DNA of 64,000 nucleotides from Cyclina sinensis (Eukaryota > Mollusca > Bivalvia > Venerida > Veneridae), in contig JAAONU010000016.1 in the NCBI GenBank assembly GCA_012932295.1, forward strand, positions 29,759,290 through 29,823,289, in the 5' to 3' direction. A program made the translations under genes and the position numbers. The notes under the pieces are model-generated. The model was not told the origin of the DNA. It saw nothing but the letters and a program-made list of their open reading frames with translations, and ran no database searches. Positions 34,701-43,888 of this stretch are shown in pieces. Each line of letters starts with the position of its first letter. The first letter of the stretch is position 1.

Positions 34701-36986
34701 GCTTTTTTAAAAACTAAATGCTGATTGGTTTATTTCGCCTAAGTGTCGGTATCGAATGTTCTGGTTGAAAAGATATAAATAACATGGGCGGAGTCTTCGC
34801 TCTGTACGTCACACATGGCTATAAGGCAAGAAATAGCGAGAGGCGGAGTTTTACGGGGATTCCCTAATGAGTGGCTGGCAAGCGATTGTTTGTGTATTGT
34901 AAAAAAAACACTGTGTATTGTAAAAAAAAACTGCCACATTTTATGACACAATTGACTCTTATCCATGTTTGCCAAGGGCAACTAAATTTTGATAAGGCGA
35001 CTTGATTTTCGCTTTGATCTTCACGTAAGGCGAAATTTGAGACAGCGAAGCGACGACTTCGCCCGAATCGCCCCCTCGCGAGAGCCATGTTAAAGGGAAA
35101 TTTATTATTACATAAGCATACGTTGTCCGAAACAAAGAGTAACGAAACAATATCCACTTCGCTCTGAAGTCTGTCCACTTCTCCCTAACCTTCAACCCAG
35201 GGCGAAGTGACTTCTCCCAAAGGCAGTGGCTACGGTTACGGAACCGTAATCCTAGCCTCCGAGTCTAGGATTACAGAAGTCCCGTAATCCTAGACAAACC
35301 CACTGGAATAGGCTACGGTTACGGAAGTTAAGGGTTACATACCCAAAATCGAGTGATAAGCCGTTAATTGTCTCAAATAGTTCATTTTCTCCCAAATGAG
35401 CCAACACTAAATGTCGTTGTCGTCATCTACAGACACTTCAAAGACGACTGGGGGTGGGGGGGGTATATTTGTCATTGAAACTAAATAAATTTCCATCGCC
35501 TTTGTAATTTGGAAGTTATCAATGAATGTCTTTTAAGGAATACGACAATTCAAGAAGGATTTTCTTTCAATAATTTGAATGGTCCTAACAAGGACTGTTT
35601 TAGTTCTTAAAGACAGTTTACAACCTGTAGTCAGATTTAAAAAAAAAAAAGAAAACAAAAGATAGAGAATGATCCAAATATAAAATGAAAATGGATGGCA
35701 ATTAAAAGAAAAACAACAATAAAACATAACATATTTCATGAAGAACGAACACGTATTGCTATGTGCAAGTTATAATGCAATAATTAATCTTTTAACAACA
35801 ATATATAATTCCATTTGTTAAAAATGTTTATTCAAAATTAATGTTCAATTCACAAAAATGTCAAAAAGAAAAGAAAAAGAACAAAGTAAAAAATGAAATA
35901 ACATGTCTGTAACAAAAACCAAGAGCTAACAATTTCGATGGAAAAAAAACTTGTAAAATACAAATTTTGGCGGGTTTAAGCGCCTCCTCGTGGTGTGTCC
36001 TGGATATGGATGGACAAGTAAAATAGATTTACACGATTTTACATTACAACATTTTATTTTCAAAAAAAAAAAATATATATAACTTGTCCAGCTACAACTG
36101 AACGCTCAAGTGACAAAGTTCTATATTTAACGTTAGTTCGTTAATGAAACAACAACAATCAAAATGGCGTACAGAATGACAGTTTGATAATGCAAATTTG
36201 GTAAAATGGTTTGTTTAATGAATAAAAATTAAATTTGGCATGCTATTTAATATTTAACTGTTGAAAATATGCTTCTTAAAAAAAACTTCCGTAACCGTAG
36301 CCTTTTCCAGTGGGTTTGTCTAGGATTACGGAACTTCCGTAATCCTAGACTCGGAGGCTAGGATTACGGTTCCGTAACCGTAGCCACTTCCTCTCCCAAA
36401 ATTCTGAGTCTAGCGAGAGCCCTGATCACTGAATACATTACTACCTTCAACGTCGTTATTAGTCACTATGATTATAATTTTATAGAATCAATTTTAAATT
36501 TTTTTTAATGATAATGGCATGACAAACTAATAACTTCTTTAAAGACCGAAAAGTGTTGTTAACACCTTTCTATGACGAGCAGTGTACCCCCGCATGACTT
36601 CACACCTAATTTATTACCTTTCTGGGTAAATACAATATTTCTATTGTTACCGATTTCTCCTTCTTTTACAATAATAAATCATGTTACGGATTTGTCTTGT
36701 TACCAATTTGTTGGTAAATTCAGAAAATACATCAATATCCTACTGCTGCAAGGTTTCCATGACTAAGATAATCAATATACAGTACCGATTTTAATTTAAT
36801 ACTTTAGCTAAAGGTATGCTTTGTCTGGCACAAGCAGATTTAACCCATCTTAACAGTCTAAGTTGAATCAGCTGTGCCGATAAAAACAGCCAAACTTTTC
36901 TAGATAATTACTTCCCAAGTGTTGATAGAAACACATTTTGGTTTCGTCTTCTCTTTGTCACTGGTTTTCGCGACACGCAATTCCAT
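19730..36986 (-). CDS. FAM204A: FAM204A-like protein, six coding exons, complete
   Basis: Minus-strand exons: 36912-36986, 28816-28909, 24571-24685, 24057-24222, 22306-22362 and 19730-19783. All junctions have GT/AG and the phases agree, giving 561 bases and 186 residues. The protein starts MELRVAKTSDKEK. Exon 1 ends INTWE and exon 2 begins RFQALKKRTDE. Exon 4 holds SKKWRGYLGVNDH, then SGLEKQIEDAI and AEQLSDHLATRE. Exon 5 is FGVRISEAVSARDYMKRKK; exon 6 ends KSKKKKKLNWG. These match in order the vertebrate FAM204A core (WxxYFGVND, SGLEKRI, AEELSxQLATRE, GVKIA, KKKKLxWG), a small basic protein of unknown function; the molluscan copy lacks the extra C-terminal tail. For exon 4 the obvious acceptor TTATAG (before 24232) breaks the frame; the AG ten bases later (AAAAG, before 24222) restores it. 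The 8-kb first intron and the others are loaded with the elements listed separately. Confidence 0.85.
20311..21227 (-). mobile_element. Family C tandem-repeat element (HINE-like) in FAM204A-like intron
   Basis: The left end is GACAAGGGCGATCAGTGATC, followed by a TGTGTCGCCTG that can fold back on GGCGA. The right end is a GACGGACGGACCGACC track (about 21143-21175) and a hairpin GTCGCGGCTAC/GTAGCAGGCGAC. TGTGTCGCCTG (20334-20344) and CAGGCGACACA (21215-21225) form a subterminal inverted repeat. The body has two main copies of a roughly 420-bp module (GGGCCATAACTCAGCCAAAA..CCTGTAAAGTTTGGATGAAA..GAGGAGTAGTC), the first with its own decayed tail near 20708-20810. Confidence 0.65.
22366..23275 (-). 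mobile_element. Family D tandem-repeat element (HINE-like) in FAM204A-like intron
   Basis: The left end is AATAAGAG and the hairpin ATGTTT/AAACAT, then ATATGCTTCACCCCC. The right end is a short CCGACCGACAGAC track and TTTGTATATAGGCATCTCC. The body has about five units of roughly 160 bp built on CAAGGTCACTGTGACCTTGA, CCTTTGACCTGGTGACCTGA, and GTTCTACAGTTATTGATCG. The left end lies only a few bases from the 3' splice site of the 22306-22362 exon. Confidence 0.6.
23390..23850. repeat. Degenerate tandem-repeat array, about three units
   Basis: Units of roughly 150-160 bp are recognisable by AAATCAAAGTGCCCATAACT, TTTCAATTAATTCTAGCGAG and TGGTTGCTGATAAAAAGCCC. No head, tail or GACGGAC track is left. 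It follows the family D element in the same intron. Confidence 0.5.
24911..25752 (-). mobile_element. Family E tandem-repeat element (HINE-like) in FAM204A-like intron
   Basis: The left end is AACAAGAAC and a small hairpin TGTCA/TGACA, then AATGCCCCCGAA (24937 on). The right end is GACTGACGGACGGAGGGACA and GCCTCCCTTCAGGGGCATT (ending 25751). AATGCCCC and GGGGCATT form the subterminal inverted repeat. The body has about five units of 145 bp: AGGTCAGTGGGAAGGCCTTG, CCAAAGGGGTGTTGTGTCC, ACTAATAAGGAAGTTATGGG. Confidence 0.65.
25881..28615 (-). mobile_element. Chimeric A/B tandem-repeat element in FAM204A-like intron
   Basis: One head (AACAAGAGGACCATGATGG at 25881) and one tail (GACGGACGGACGGACGCC, then AGCTCACATGAGC/GCTCAGGTGAGCT, ending about 28615) bracket two unrelated arrays. 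25926-27360 is the family A array (GACCTAGTTTTTGACCCCAG). From about 27365 to 28380 it is the family B array (GACAAGAAGATTTTTAAAG, GGGGCGGGGCCATTTTTGA). The B part has four units that are nearly identical to each other, so that half amplified recently. Confidence 0.7.
29467..31455 (-). mobile_element. Family B tandem-repeat element (HINE-like) in FAM204A-like intron
   Basis: The left end is AACAAGAGGGCCATGATGG then GAATCGCTCACCTG. The right end is GACGGACGACGGACGGAC, CACTCTGTCACTGCGTGACA and GGTGAGCTAAAA. About 29505-30030 is unique sequence without a recognisable gene. 30040-31250 holds seven units of roughly 165 bp (TTTGAAGTTTTTCCTATATA, GACCCCGGGGATCATGATTT, CTACATGCAAAATATCTAAG), most of them very similar. 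The short open frames here are array products. Confidence 0.7.
31461..32205 (-). mobile_element. Family F tandem-repeat element (HINE-like) in FAM204A-like intron
   Basis: The left end is AACAAGA with the hairpin ACCGGTT/AACCTGGT and then GATTCTCCCC. The right side has a GACGGACGGACATACGGACG track at about 32171-32190. Three units share GGGCAATAACTCAAAAATTA, GGATCTATCTACCTACAAAG and CAGAGTTATGTCCCGGACAA. It starts a few bases after the end of the preceding family B element. Confidence 0.55.
32890..33145 (-). pseudogene. LINE C-terminal fragment
   Basis: Minus-strand reading gives a KDKRLYNTRTS-type phrase and then FCYNGIKDWNALPENIKS, followed by FKQYKHSVKKHLM. Tyr/aromatic-GxxxWNxLPxxIK is the usual last motif of CR1/Jockey-group reverse transcriptases. 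Only about 80 residues remain. It ends where the ~95-bp inverted repeat of the next element begins. Confidence 0.55.
34188..35089. mobile_element. Element X, inner copy in opposite orientation, with TTAAAG target duplication
   Basis: It starts CAGGGCTCTTGCTAGACTC and ends CCTCGCGAGAGCCATG, 902 bp, and is the near-exact reverse complement of the outer copy's two halves. It is flanked by TTAAAG at 34182-34187 and 35090-35095. Across that duplication the outer copy reads on without loss (CAATTATTAAAG to AAAGGGAAATTT), which can be verified against the inner copy's own middle at about 34340. A non-autonomous DNA transposon is the likely type. Confidence 0.8.
35222..36391. mobile_element. MULE-like element, about 105-bp TIRs and 9-bp target duplication
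   Basis: The 1170-bp element begins GGCAGTGGCTACGGTTACGG and ends CCGTAACCGTAGCCACTTCC. Its TIRs, about 105 bp and over 90% alike, carry the GGCTACGGTTACGG motif twice. It is flanked by a perfect 9-base duplication TCTCCCAAA (35213-35221 and 36392-36400). Long TIRs with a 9-base duplication are the hallmark of Mutator-like elements. The interior is AT-rich with no transposase, so it is non-autonomous. It is inserted in the right half of the outer element X. Confidence 0.8.
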
Positions 36987-37244
36987 GATTTTGACTGTCT
37001 GATATTTACTGCATGTCGATCTTAAAAGAAATCAATGACCTGTTTTCATCTACTATAGAATAATTTGATATATATTTAATTCAATCATGTTTATGTAGAA
37101 ATAACAGGTAGAATAAGTGTTTTAATCTACACCATCCAGACGCTTGACGTGACCTAAAACAACCACAAAGATTATAAAATACTGAAAATGAATTCTATCT
37201 CTCTATACTGCCAACTCCTCTCGCGAGTGTTATAGGCAGGAAAT

Positions 37245-37400
37245 AAAATAAATTTAAAGTGCCCGGGCGTGGAATCCAGAATTACTTACATTTTCTTTGA
37301 TTTTGATGTCATTAGTGCCGGTAGCCCTATAATTACAGTCCTCTCGCATCAAAACTAATTCTCTAGACCACTGAGCCAAAGAATCAATTCCCAGACGCGG
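37245..37400 (-). repeat. Degenerate tRNA-derived SINE-like segment
   Basis: Minus-strand reading gives TTTGGCTCAGTGGTCTAGAG, an A-box-like phrase, then GATGCGAGAGGAC and GGGCTACCGG in the place of the B box. It is too diverged for a tRNA gene. It lies between the first exon of the FAM204A-like gene and the LINE that follows. Confidence 0.4.
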
Positions 37401-37499
37401 TTGTCAGTGGTTATATTAATTTTATACAATTATAGGCAGGTATACTCTAGTGTTACTACTGTCCCTTTTAAAGACCAAAGAACACCTAGATAAAGCAGT

Positions 37500-38930
37500 A
37501 TGTCCAACTCAAAACCTAGCAATTACAGACCAATATCACTCACATGTATAGCATCAAAACTAATGGAACACATCATTGTTTCAAACATAATGGATTACTT
37601 TGACAAACACAACATACTTTGCCCACAGCAACATGGATTCAGGTCAAAACATAGCTGTGAGACACAGCTCATTGGCTTCACACAAGAAATAGCTGACAAC
37701 CTTGATCAAGGTCAACAAACTGATGTCATAGTCATGGATTTCAGTAAAGCTTTTGACAAAGTAGACCACCACAAACTCATACACAAGCTGAAACACATGG
37801 GAGTTCATCCACACATCAGTTCATGGATACAAAACTTTCTCAAAAACAGATCACAACAAGTATTAGTGGAAAACAAGGTCTCTGACAGGCTCCCTGTGCT
37901 TTCTGGTGTCCCGCAGGGATCGGTCTTAGGTCCATGTCTCTTTCTCGCATACATCAATGACCTACCAGGAAGTGTCAGGAGCCGGGTGCGTCTATTTGCC
38001 GACGACACCATAGTTTATTTAACCATTAAATCACAAGCATCTGCACAAACCTTACAGAATGATTTGCACAACCTTGAAATATGGGAAAAAGAATGGTCAA
38101 TGGAATTCAACCCCGACAAGTGTGAAGTTCTCAGAATACACAGGAAAAAGAAACCGGTCATCTTTCCTTACACCCTACATAACACTAAACTGAAAACCAC
38201 AGAAAATGCAAAATACTTAGGAGTTACAATAAGTAGCAACCTAAACTGGTCATCCCACATAAACAATATCACAAACAAAGCAAAAAACAGCTTAAGGTTC
38301 ATCAGACGAAACGTCAAAACACAAAACAAACAACTCAAAAAAGCAGCATACAAAACATATGTAAGACCACAGGTTGAATACTGCTCAACCATATGGCATC
38401 CATGGCAAAAATATCTCACACACAGAATAGAAATGGTCCAGAGGTCAGCTGCAAGGTATGTTCATAATGATTACCACTATACAAGCAGTGTAACAAACAT
38501 GATCAAAGAACTAAAATGGTCAACTTTAGAAAAAAGGCGAAACCATGCCAGCCTGGTCATGCTACACAAAATAAAAAACAATCAGGTCAATGTTGATCAC
38601 AATCACCTTACAAACACAAGAAACAGCAAATTCCTCATTCCACAATCAAAAACACAACATCACATGAACTCATTCTTCCCAAGGACTATACGACTCTGGA
38701 ACGAATTACCGACCGAGATTAAGGCTACCCCAACTGTGCCAGCTTTTATCAGTGGACTAAACAAGTTTTATAGATTTTAAAGTACTTAAAATAAATGTTT
38801 AAGTAAGATCTTCAGTTAAATCTTGTTTTCTTTGTTATTAACTTTTATAATTTTAAATGTTCCTGACATGCGCCTGCCTAGTATAGTCAGTATTGACTTT
38901 TGGCAGTATTAAGTTGAAGTTGAAGTCTAA
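37500..38930 (+). mobile_element. CR1/Jockey-group LINE, 5'-truncated, reverse transcriptase frame open
   Basis: An uninterrupted 426-residue frame (37500-38780) starts inside the reverse transcriptase at SKPSNYRPISLTC and contains the RT motifs: VMDFSKAFDKVDH (motif A), LSGVPQGSVLGP (motif B) and VRLFADDTIVY (motif C, catalytic FADD), the thumb phrase KYLGVTISSNLNW, and the C-terminal RLWNELPTEIKA. The endonuclease and 5' RT part are absent, so the insertion was truncated, as is usual for LINEs. The 3' end carries the short repeat TTGAAGTTGAAGT at about 38912-38926, a simple-repeat tail typical of this group. No stops or frameshifts in 1.28 kb imply a young copy, but it cannot move by itself. 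Confidence 0.8.
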
Positions 38931-40630
38931 TGATATTCATTGGCAATGCTTCTTTGGAAAATTTTTGAATCCTCTTAATGTATTTTGGCATTTATTTGGA
39001 GCTTAAAAATAACAAAATAGTAAAATATCAATTACCCATCAACTACTATAGTTTTTCACCATGAGACAATTGCATATTTAGATTTAAAATTTGTGGAAAT
39101 GAAGTGTGAACAAAAATCGATTTAAAGGTCAAGAACATCCGGCATCACTGAAAAGAGGAACTGATTTGATGCAAAAAATTACTCTTCGTTCACCTTGCCT
39201 TTTGGATTCACGTTGATTTTCATACGGTTATTATCTTTACCATTTATATTAAAATAGTAATATTTCCATATTTTCAATTTTTGAAAAAAGAAAAGAAGAA
39301 GAGAAAGACTACGCAAACAAAACTGCTGTATCTTAATAATTGTTACTATTGTTGAGTATCGCGTTGCAGAATAGATTTATCTCAGTAGCATTGCTAAATA
39401 GTTCAGTCAGAGTTCATATATCGGGTACATGATTTCGAGTAAGGTGGTGTCATTATAAGATATACGCATATAGCAGGGCTGTAATCAAGACCACATTTAA
39501 CCACTTCAGCTTAAAATCTTATTTACGATTTTTCAATAACTTCATCAATAAATTAAACACATACTTTAGCAGACAAAATACCAAAGTTAATAAAAAAAAG
39601 GATAAAAAGTACAGTTATTTTATCGATTTACAGTTAGATCTTTGCTATATTTTGTTATCAACACTAAATACTACAGTGTAGCCTCAAATAATCTTAATTA
39701 ATAAAAAAAAATTTAAATGGTCAGTTCCACTGACAAAAATCAAGTCAACTAAACAACGAGAATTACATACCGGGTATGTGTTTAAACTAAAGTTCTAACA
39801 CACATTCCCAATATCTACAAATCTACAGAAAACTGTTTCACCTACATAACTAAATGCAAATAAGCTGACACGAGTCTATAGCTAGATATAAGTTTATAAC
39901 AAACTTAAGAAATATACAATGCTTTGTATAAATTTCGATGCTTGTTAAGAGAATAGTTGTGTCACAAATGTTAAAATGTTAGATCTTTGTGAATTCGTTT
40001 CGTCACACTTCCTTTCAAAATTAAATGATAATGGGAAATATCAAGACACTAAAATGTTTTGTTTTTGCACAATAAACAGGGTTTTACATGGAAATTACAT
40101 AGGATGTCATTACACTCTGACATTACTTTTTTATCTTCAAAACTGCGAAATCCCGACATTTTTATCATTATCAATGTCGATTTCATTTCTTGCAACGAAC
40201 GTAGTATGACATTCGTCGTCGAAACGTTAATCTGTACGACCTGGAGGCTTACTGCACACACAGCAAGACTGCGGCAAGAGCAGCAGACATTAGTAAAGAA
40301 CAGACTGAAAATAAAACACTTTTTCTTTGATTTTAAAAATGGGATTACTGTCTTAAATATACAGCATGTATAAAGTTTCTAGAGATGAGCCCGTGAAAAA
40401 TCATCCATGATATACCACATAAATAGGTAAGCTAGTGTGGGTCCATTTATCTCAATCATAAGGTGAGAAGAATATTGTTCCTTTTTTTCAAAATGAAACC
40501 ATTCCTGTAACATTTATTCGCTTTATAATCTGGTAGCAAACTTTGTCAGAAAATTATTTATGCAAAAATATGTAATAATTTGATCGTTACGTTTTTTTTA
40601 TATTTTATATAATAAATCATACAATGCTAT
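38931..40630. other. No gene recognised
   Basis: AT-rich DNA. A 104-residue frame at 40059-40373 and others show no known motif. No repeat family of this window is evident. Confidence 0.5.
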
Positions 40631-40769
40631 ATTATTCTGTGACATTTTAATGAAAAATAAACAATATTAACCAGACAATACACTTGTTTTCTTTTGATAC
40701 TGTATACACGCCAAACGGATCAAAATAATAGTTAATGTAAAAACAAACCCAATGTGTTCTAGGTCCAAC

Positions 40770-41460
40770 ATAATCTAAATTTATACTTCCACACTCACCT
40801 TTCAAATACGGACGAACGTAAGATCTCATTGACGTATTGTACAGCCGTCAATGTGCCGTTTTGAACAATGTGCAGGTCCGTTCCTCTCTGCAAGCTAATG
40901 CCCGCCCACACCATGACCGAGCCCCCGCCATGACGGTCATGGGTAGCAACACATACGGGTGCAGCGTCTACCTTGCGTGATCGCGGGCCCATTGAAGACG
41001 TGCCTTGATGTGGTTTCGCATCAATAGGATTCGGATTTCTGGCCTTCTAGCCCTCATGCCAGCTGTATGAAGACGGTTCCTGATTATTTGAGTCGAAAGT
41101 CATATACCAGTGGCATTCTGGAAGTCATTTTGGAGGGCAGTAGCGGTAACAAAGCTCTGACGTCGCGCTTGAACAACAATAAACCGGTCCTCACGCTGAG
41201 TTGTGAACCTCTGACGCCCTCCGCCATGCCTTTGAGTGGCATGCCCGTAAGTTTGAAACCGTCGCCACATCGGTGCTCTGGGACACTCCAAGGGGACACC
41301 TGCCACGTGCCGCTGGGATCGCCCAACCTTAAGCCCAACCTGAAGCACCCCCCCCCCCTCATCTCCTCATCGTCAATACACCGTCTTTGCCGTAGATTTG
41401 CCATGACCAGTGCTAGGTTCGATATAAACGTTACCATGCACAAGCGAAGTCTGAATAAAA
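40770..41460 (-). pseudogene. Tc1/mariner-type transposase, internally deleted relic
   Basis: Minus-strand pieces in shifting frames give a Tc1-like order: a helix-turn-helix region with RFQTYGHATQRHGGGRQR, then TTQREDRFIVVQARR, then NRLHTAGMRARRPEIR and ARLQWARDHAR, then GGGSVMVWAGISLQRGTDLH and LTAVQYVNEILRS. About 30 residues between the RDHAR and GGGSVMVW blocks are missing; in intact relatives that stretch contains the first catalytic Asp (TDESRF-type). The C-terminal part with the last acidic residue is also gone past 40790. With frameshifts besides, it is inactive. No terminal inverted repeats were located. Confidence 0.75.
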
Positions 41461-41754
41461 CGGATGTGTACATGAAGGTACATGCCCGCGGTGCACCACT
41501 TTTCCTGGGGTATCGCTTTTCCCGTGCATCTCGAGCCATGTACAGGTAAACAATCAAATCTGCTGGACAGGTCGGCTTTGCCATATGAATATACTACATG
41601 TATGAGAAAAAAATCAGTTATTTTGAGGTTATCATTAAAAAGATATTTAAGAAATAAAAAGTGATCCCTATCAAATTTTGAGTAGTATATGTAAAAATTA
41701 GCCAGTGGTCTTTTTGCATACTGGAGGTCCTCAGGGACTGGACTATATATTTTG

Positions 41755-42563
41755 TTTTGTTATACATTAATCTATTAAAGTCTTTTATTCAGACATAATA
41801 ATTTTGTTCATCTTTATTAATGAATAACATGTCACATCTTTCAGAATACTGATGTTTTGATATGTACATGTATAATGGATAAATATTATTTTCTTCATAA
41901 CGAAATATATAAAATGAAATATCATTTTGAAATTCTATTTTAGTTACTTGATTTATTGTAATAGGACATTCTATTTTAATATAAGATTGTCTATATGTTT
42001 TTTTTTTATATTTTGAAACTCTTTGAGGATCTTTTACAACAGGAAATTTATATGCTAAATGGCACCATCAAAACATTCACTATCAATATTCTTTATATTA
42101 ATTAACACTTTCTTTGGATTCCTTAATGCCTTGGGCAATTCTAAATAACATAAAACCGTTAGTGGAGAGGAGAGTATTTATATCTATTTATATAGTGAGC
42201 ATCAACTGGTTTTATTCTCCATCCGCTACCTTCTTAAATCCAGTTGCCCATTCTCTTTATTATTTTATCAAACGCTTGATGTAAAGTGTTTATTATTTCA
42301 AATTCACGTATAATAGTAATAGCTTTTGATTGATAATAAACTGATTTATATATCACATCTGTTTGACTAATTTTTGCAAAAGTTATTTTTAAAATAACAT
42401 TTATTTTTACACCTTTAAAATAAAAAAGGTCAGACTTAAGTATTTCAAAAGAGCCTTTTAATGTTACGTATAGTTGATTTTTTGGATCACGGGCAGGAGT
42501 CCGTTTAAAGCCATTTTTATATGTATCATGTTTATATGTAATTTTAATTTTTAAAAAAAACAT
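41755..42563 (-). pseudogene. Polinton/Maverick-type family-B DNA polymerase relic
   Basis: An open frame at 42234-42563 followed by at least two further frame-shifted pieces (down to about 41755) resembles the N-terminal portion of the protein-primed DNA polymerase B found in Polinton/Maverick-type and related virus-like elements of invertebrates. Recognisable are a short LELPKALRNP-type stretch at about 42110-42140 and an IKDFNRLM-type stretch near 41775. At least five stops and one frameshift are present, and none of the polymerase catalytic motifs or other Polinton genes (integrase, ATPase, capsid) is seen. It is an old, isolated fragment. Assignment rests on recognition of the phrases and needs a profile search. 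Confidence 0.5.
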
Positions 42564-43325
42564 GGTTATAACGAATTTCTAGGGACATGGCAAATTGGTT
42601 CGTTATATCCGAAATTCGTTGTATCGATACAACGAAATATCGTTATATAATGCTTGGATATAACGTATTTCGTTATGGTAATTGATGCAATTGGTTCAAT
42701 ATTTTTGCTGTATAAAAAATAAAGATAGCTTACATAATAAAATCAAAAGAAATGATGATAAGTTTAATCAATGATGATATAGTTATAATAATGGGAAAAT
42801 TTTGTAATTTCGCTCACACTTTTTGAACTTAGTATGGATTTCAACTTTAGTATCTAAAGTAATAGCTTTACGTTTTAAACTTCTGTCCATGTTCATTCAA
42901 TGTAACTTAATAAAACATGTATAAACCTTACAGCATGAATCAGCTGAAGTCAATGTATTTATTCTTTACAAACGAATAATTTTAGCACCTTTTTAGCAAG
43001 TTATAAAACTTTTCACAGGTAAATACGTGATAACAAATCTATGCATAATCGAAAGCGGTAAATTCCTTGTCGTCTGTTTGTTGTACTGTAAAAGTAAATT
43101 CACTAAACCCGAGTCGATATGCATTAAATTATGTACAAATGTATTAAGGGACTCCAATAAGCATACGTTATAACCGTTTTTTTCGCTGTATCCAAATTCG
43201 TTCTAACCGTGTGAACAGACATATAAACAAAAAAGGGTGAAGGTTGGGGAATTTATTTTTTTTCGTTAAAACAGTTTCTTTTTGTTATAACCGTGTTCAT
43301 TATAAGTGAGCTCCACTGTATATTG
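42560..43325. repeat. Inverted-repeat element, GTTATAAC ends
   Basis: CATGGTTATAACGAATT at about 42562 and the stretch to 42680 (many CGTTATA/TATAACG phrases) are mirrored at about 43140-43325 (GCATACGTTATAACCG, then TTATAACCGTGTTCATTATA and GTGAGCTCCACTG). The right end is complete-looking and the left shorter, so the left tip may be lost. The interior is AT-rich without a gene. Confidence 0.5.
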
Positions 43326-43888
43326 ATTTGAAGATCTCTCAATTACCATCTATGTATTAAGTTAGAAAAAAAATCTTTAAGTCAAAAAAAAGAAAGAAAA
43401 AAAAAAGAGAACATTAATGAAAAATATCTAAACTTACATATTTTTCCATCAATTTTTGATATTCCACTTTTTACTCTGCATTTTATCTCGCATTAAATTG
43501 TTATTAATCAAGAATTAATACCAAGGTCTTTGGATTCTGCATAAGTACTTTTATTTTTTTAAAGCTCTCTCTCACAAAGCTCTGTTGCATTAACTTTTTT
43601 AGGATTTTTTCGGTGATTATTTGTTTTGGGACAATCGCATAATCTTTCATAATTTTACTTCAGGGAATAGACAACCAAAACTCCATTAAAATTTTTCTAA
43701 ACATTTTAGTGAGCAAGGATCTAAAACATTTTCTATTTTATCAATTACATGTCTTTTACCCTCATCGTTTGTTGTTTGATTAAGTTTTGATTTAATAACT
43801 TTCCTATTTTCTTTACATTTTTATATGTTTTTTTTTTCATTTTAATTTTTTATTTCTCCTAAAGTACAAGCTAATTTTGATATATATA
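43326..43888. other. No gene recognised
   Basis: Very AT-rich with many homopolymer runs; nothing recognisable on either strand. Confidence 0.5.

Larger units (their letters stand above)
33438..36424. mobile_element. Element X, outer copy (900 bp net), split twice
   Basis: The left end CAGGGCTCTCGCGAGGG (33438) is mirrored by TAGCGAGAGCCCTG (ending 36424). Removing the inner element and its duplicated TTAAAG (34188-35089 plus 6) and the MULE-like element and its 9-base duplication leaves 900 bp, the same length as the intact inner copy (902 bp) in the opposite orientation. The arms are rich in CGAAG/CTTCG motifs. No protein is recognised. Confidence 0.75.
33149..36720. mobile_element. Outermost TIR element of a four-level nest
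   Basis: About 95 bp at 33149-33240 (GGTAACCGAACAAATCGGTA..GAGAAATCGGTAACAATAGA) are mirrored at 36625-36720 (TCTATTGTTACCGATTTCTC..GTTACCAATTTGTTGGTAAA). Between them lie roughly 200 bp of own sequence on each side (33241-33437 and 36425-36620) and then the inserted elements described next. No transposase is visible. It lies within the first intron of the FAM204A-like gene. Confidence 0.65.

Noticed and set aside
34255..35195. Similar frames MDRLQSEVDIVSLLF on both strands
   Set aside because: They arise from the two inverted copies of element X and have no domain similarity I can recognise.
41067..41549. 160-codon open frame on the plus strand
   Set aside because: It is the antisense of the Tc1-like transposase relic, open because of the GC-richer composition there.
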